Source: Rhodocyclaceae bacterium (GTDB lineage Bacteria; Pseudomonadota; Gammaproteobacteria; Burkholderiales; Rhodocyclaceae). Taken from it: a DNA stretch of 5,198 nt. Below the pieces are notes generated by a model, which searched no databases, was not told where the DNA came from, and saw only the letters and a list, made by a program, of their open reading frames with translations. The stretch spans positions 1-5,198 of the forward strand of contig JADLGU010000419.1 in assembly GCA_020849155.1 (NCBI GenBank), in the 5' to 3' direction. A program made the position numbers and the translations under genes. Positions 4,027 to 5,198 of the stretch are shown one piece after another; positions within the stretch are counted from its first letter, which is position 1; each line of letters opens with the position of its first letter.

Positions 4027-5198
4027 CTAGCCGGCATCGGCGCGCTCGCCCGCCATGCGCAGGATGGTCTGGCGCACTTCGGCCGAGAGCACCAGCTCGG
4101 CCTGGGCGGCGGGGACGGTGATGCGCTCGTCGAAGTGCAGCAGGCCGGCCTCGTCCTCGCGCAGGATGGCCGAGTCGATGAGGTGGCCGACGACGCCGGC
4201 GAACAGCGACTTTTCCGAGAACTCCGGCGCGTTGAACTCGTAGAGCAGCGCCAGGCGCTGGGCCAGCAGATGGCTCGCTTCCTCCAGCGCGCGGCGCGTG
4301 ACGCGGCCCGAGCCCTGGCGCTGCAGCAGGGCCAGGGTGAGGAAATGCCGCTCCAGCGTCGGGCGCAGCGTCTCGCCGAGCAGGCGCAGTTCGGCGAAGG
4401 CCTGGCTGCCCGGCTCGGGCGCGGCGTAACGACCGGTTTCCGGATTGCGCCGCATCAGACCGCGCGCGGTGAGCACCGCGACGACCGCCGCCAGCGCGTC
4501 CGGCAGCGTCTCGGGCGGGCCGGGCAGGAACAGCTCGGCGCGCAACAGCGGATAGATCCCGGCCACCGCCGCCTCCATGCGCCGCGCCTCGAGCCGCCGG
4601 TTGCGGCCGAGCAGGCAGGCGACGAGGGCCGGCAGGGCGAAGAGGTGCAGCACGTTGTTGCGGAAGTAGGCGAGCAGCGCCGCCGCCTCGGCGCGCACCC
4701 GCAGCAGCTCGCCGAGCGGGTGCGGCAGGCGCTCGACGAAGCCGAGCCCCTCGGCGTAGGCGACCGCTTCGGCGGCCGGCAGCTCGCAGCCGGCCACGCC
4801 GGGCGCCGGCGGCGCCTCGCGCAGCAGGGCCTGGCAGTGCCCGATCTGGCGCGCCAGCGCCTGCGCGTCGGCGGTGTGCTTGGGCGTGGCCAGCAGGGCC
4901 AGCGCAACGAGGTTCACCGGCGTCATCACCGCCGCGGCGTTGATGCGGCGGGCCAGCTCCTCGGCGGCGTCGTTGATCAGCGGGCGCACCCAGTCGGCGC
5001 GTGGATCCGCCTCGGCGCGCCAGTCCGGGTGGCGCGCGTCGAGGAATTCCGCCAGCGCCAGCGGCTCGCCGAAGTTGACATGCACCCGGCCGAACTTCTG
5101 GCGCAGCAGGCGCCAGGCGCCGAGCAGGCCCCACAGCGACTCGCCCCGCTTCGGCTTGCCCTGCAGCTCCTCGAGGAAGGCCTGCCCCTCGAGCAGCT
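4027..5198 (-). CDS. plsB: Glycerol-3-phosphate 1-O-acyltransferase PlsB, C-terminal part (partial)
   Basis: PlsB acylates sn-glycerol-3-phosphate at position 1 at the inner membrane, the first step of phospholipid synthesis. The window holds the last 389 codons, about half of the protein (E. coli PlsB has 807 residues), with the stop TAG at 4029-4027; the 5' part lies beyond the right edge. Recognisable family blocks in the visible part are GKPKRGESLWGLLGA near the start, FGRVHVNFGEP at about 35-45, INDAAEELARRIN, YFRNN at 177-181 followed by a hydrophobic stretch, YPLLRAELFL at about 215-224, and FNAPEF at 320-325. These match the C-terminal half of E. coli PlsB in order. The catalytic HX4D motif and the glycerol-phosphate binding blocks lie upstream and cannot be checked. 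The frame is open throughout. The GTG at 5085 is an internal valine codon, not a start. Confidence 0.95.
   Translation of the reverse strand, partial: LLEGQAFLEELQGKPKRGESLWGLLGAWRLLRQKFGRVHVNFGEPLALAEFLDARHPDWRAEADPRADWVRPLINDAAEELARRINAAAVMTPVNLVALALLATPKHTADAQALARQIGHCQALLREAPPAPGVAGCELPAAEAVAYAEGLGFVERLPHPLGELLRVRAEAAALLAYFRNNVLHLFALPALVACLLGRNRRLEARRMEAAVAGIYPLLRAELFLPGPPETLPDALAAVVAVLTARGLMRRNPETGRYAAPEPGSQAFAELRLLGETLRPTLERHFLTLALLQRQGSGRVTRRALEEASHLLAQRLALLYEFNAPEFSEKSLFAGVVGHLIDSAILREDEAGLLHFDERITVPAAQAELVLSAEVRQTILRMAGERADAG

Overview
The window is GC-rich (roughly two thirds G+C) bacterial chromosome with dense housekeeping genes. GlnRS, PlsB and DsbB of proteobacterial type, together with start regions that carry a TAnnAT box 8-9 nt before ATG and no Shine-Dalgarno sequence, suggest a betaproteobacterium, possibly Rhodocyclales-like. 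The assignment is an inference from gene content and style; no rRNA is present.

Layout: the left part reads on the + strand. It holds the 3' end of a DUF1223-type secreted thioredoxin-fold protein (3-212), then dsbB (328-816), then glnS (829-2592). The right part reads on the - strand. In transcription order it holds plsB (5' part beyond the window edge, stop at 4027), a small four-cysteine DUF1289 protein (3953-3705), and a conserved protein of unknown function that starts with GTG 1 nt after the DUF1289 stop (3703-2960). glnS and the unknown gene are convergent. The 367-nt gap between them (2593-2959) is the unusual part of the window.

That gap contains two inverted copies (A, 2680-2783; B, 2832-2933) of an undescribed-looking structured element of about 100 nt. 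Each copy is a long hairpin with 22- or 27-position arms. The arms of A and B are unrelated in sequence, yet each pair is almost perfectly self-complementary. The interior is conserved: GGAAGTMAAGGAGGAGG, then a small hairpin whose stem also differs between copies, then CGGGGGACATG. Conserved unpaired segments on variable but paired stems are what a selected RNA (or single-stranded DNA) structure looks like. When each copy is read in its own core orientation, the stem imperfections become G-U wobbles. The two elements lie between two imperfect direct repeats (2596-2620 and 2977-3001), the second of which is the coding 3' end of the unknown gene.

Functionally, DsbB reoxidises DsbA in the periplasm and may be linked to the DUF1223 neighbour through thiol chemistry. 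GlnRS charges tRNA-Gln. PlsB starts phospholipid synthesis. The DUF1289 gene and the unknown gene look like a two-gene operon. No tRNA, rRNA, CRISPR array, transposase or phage gene was seen.
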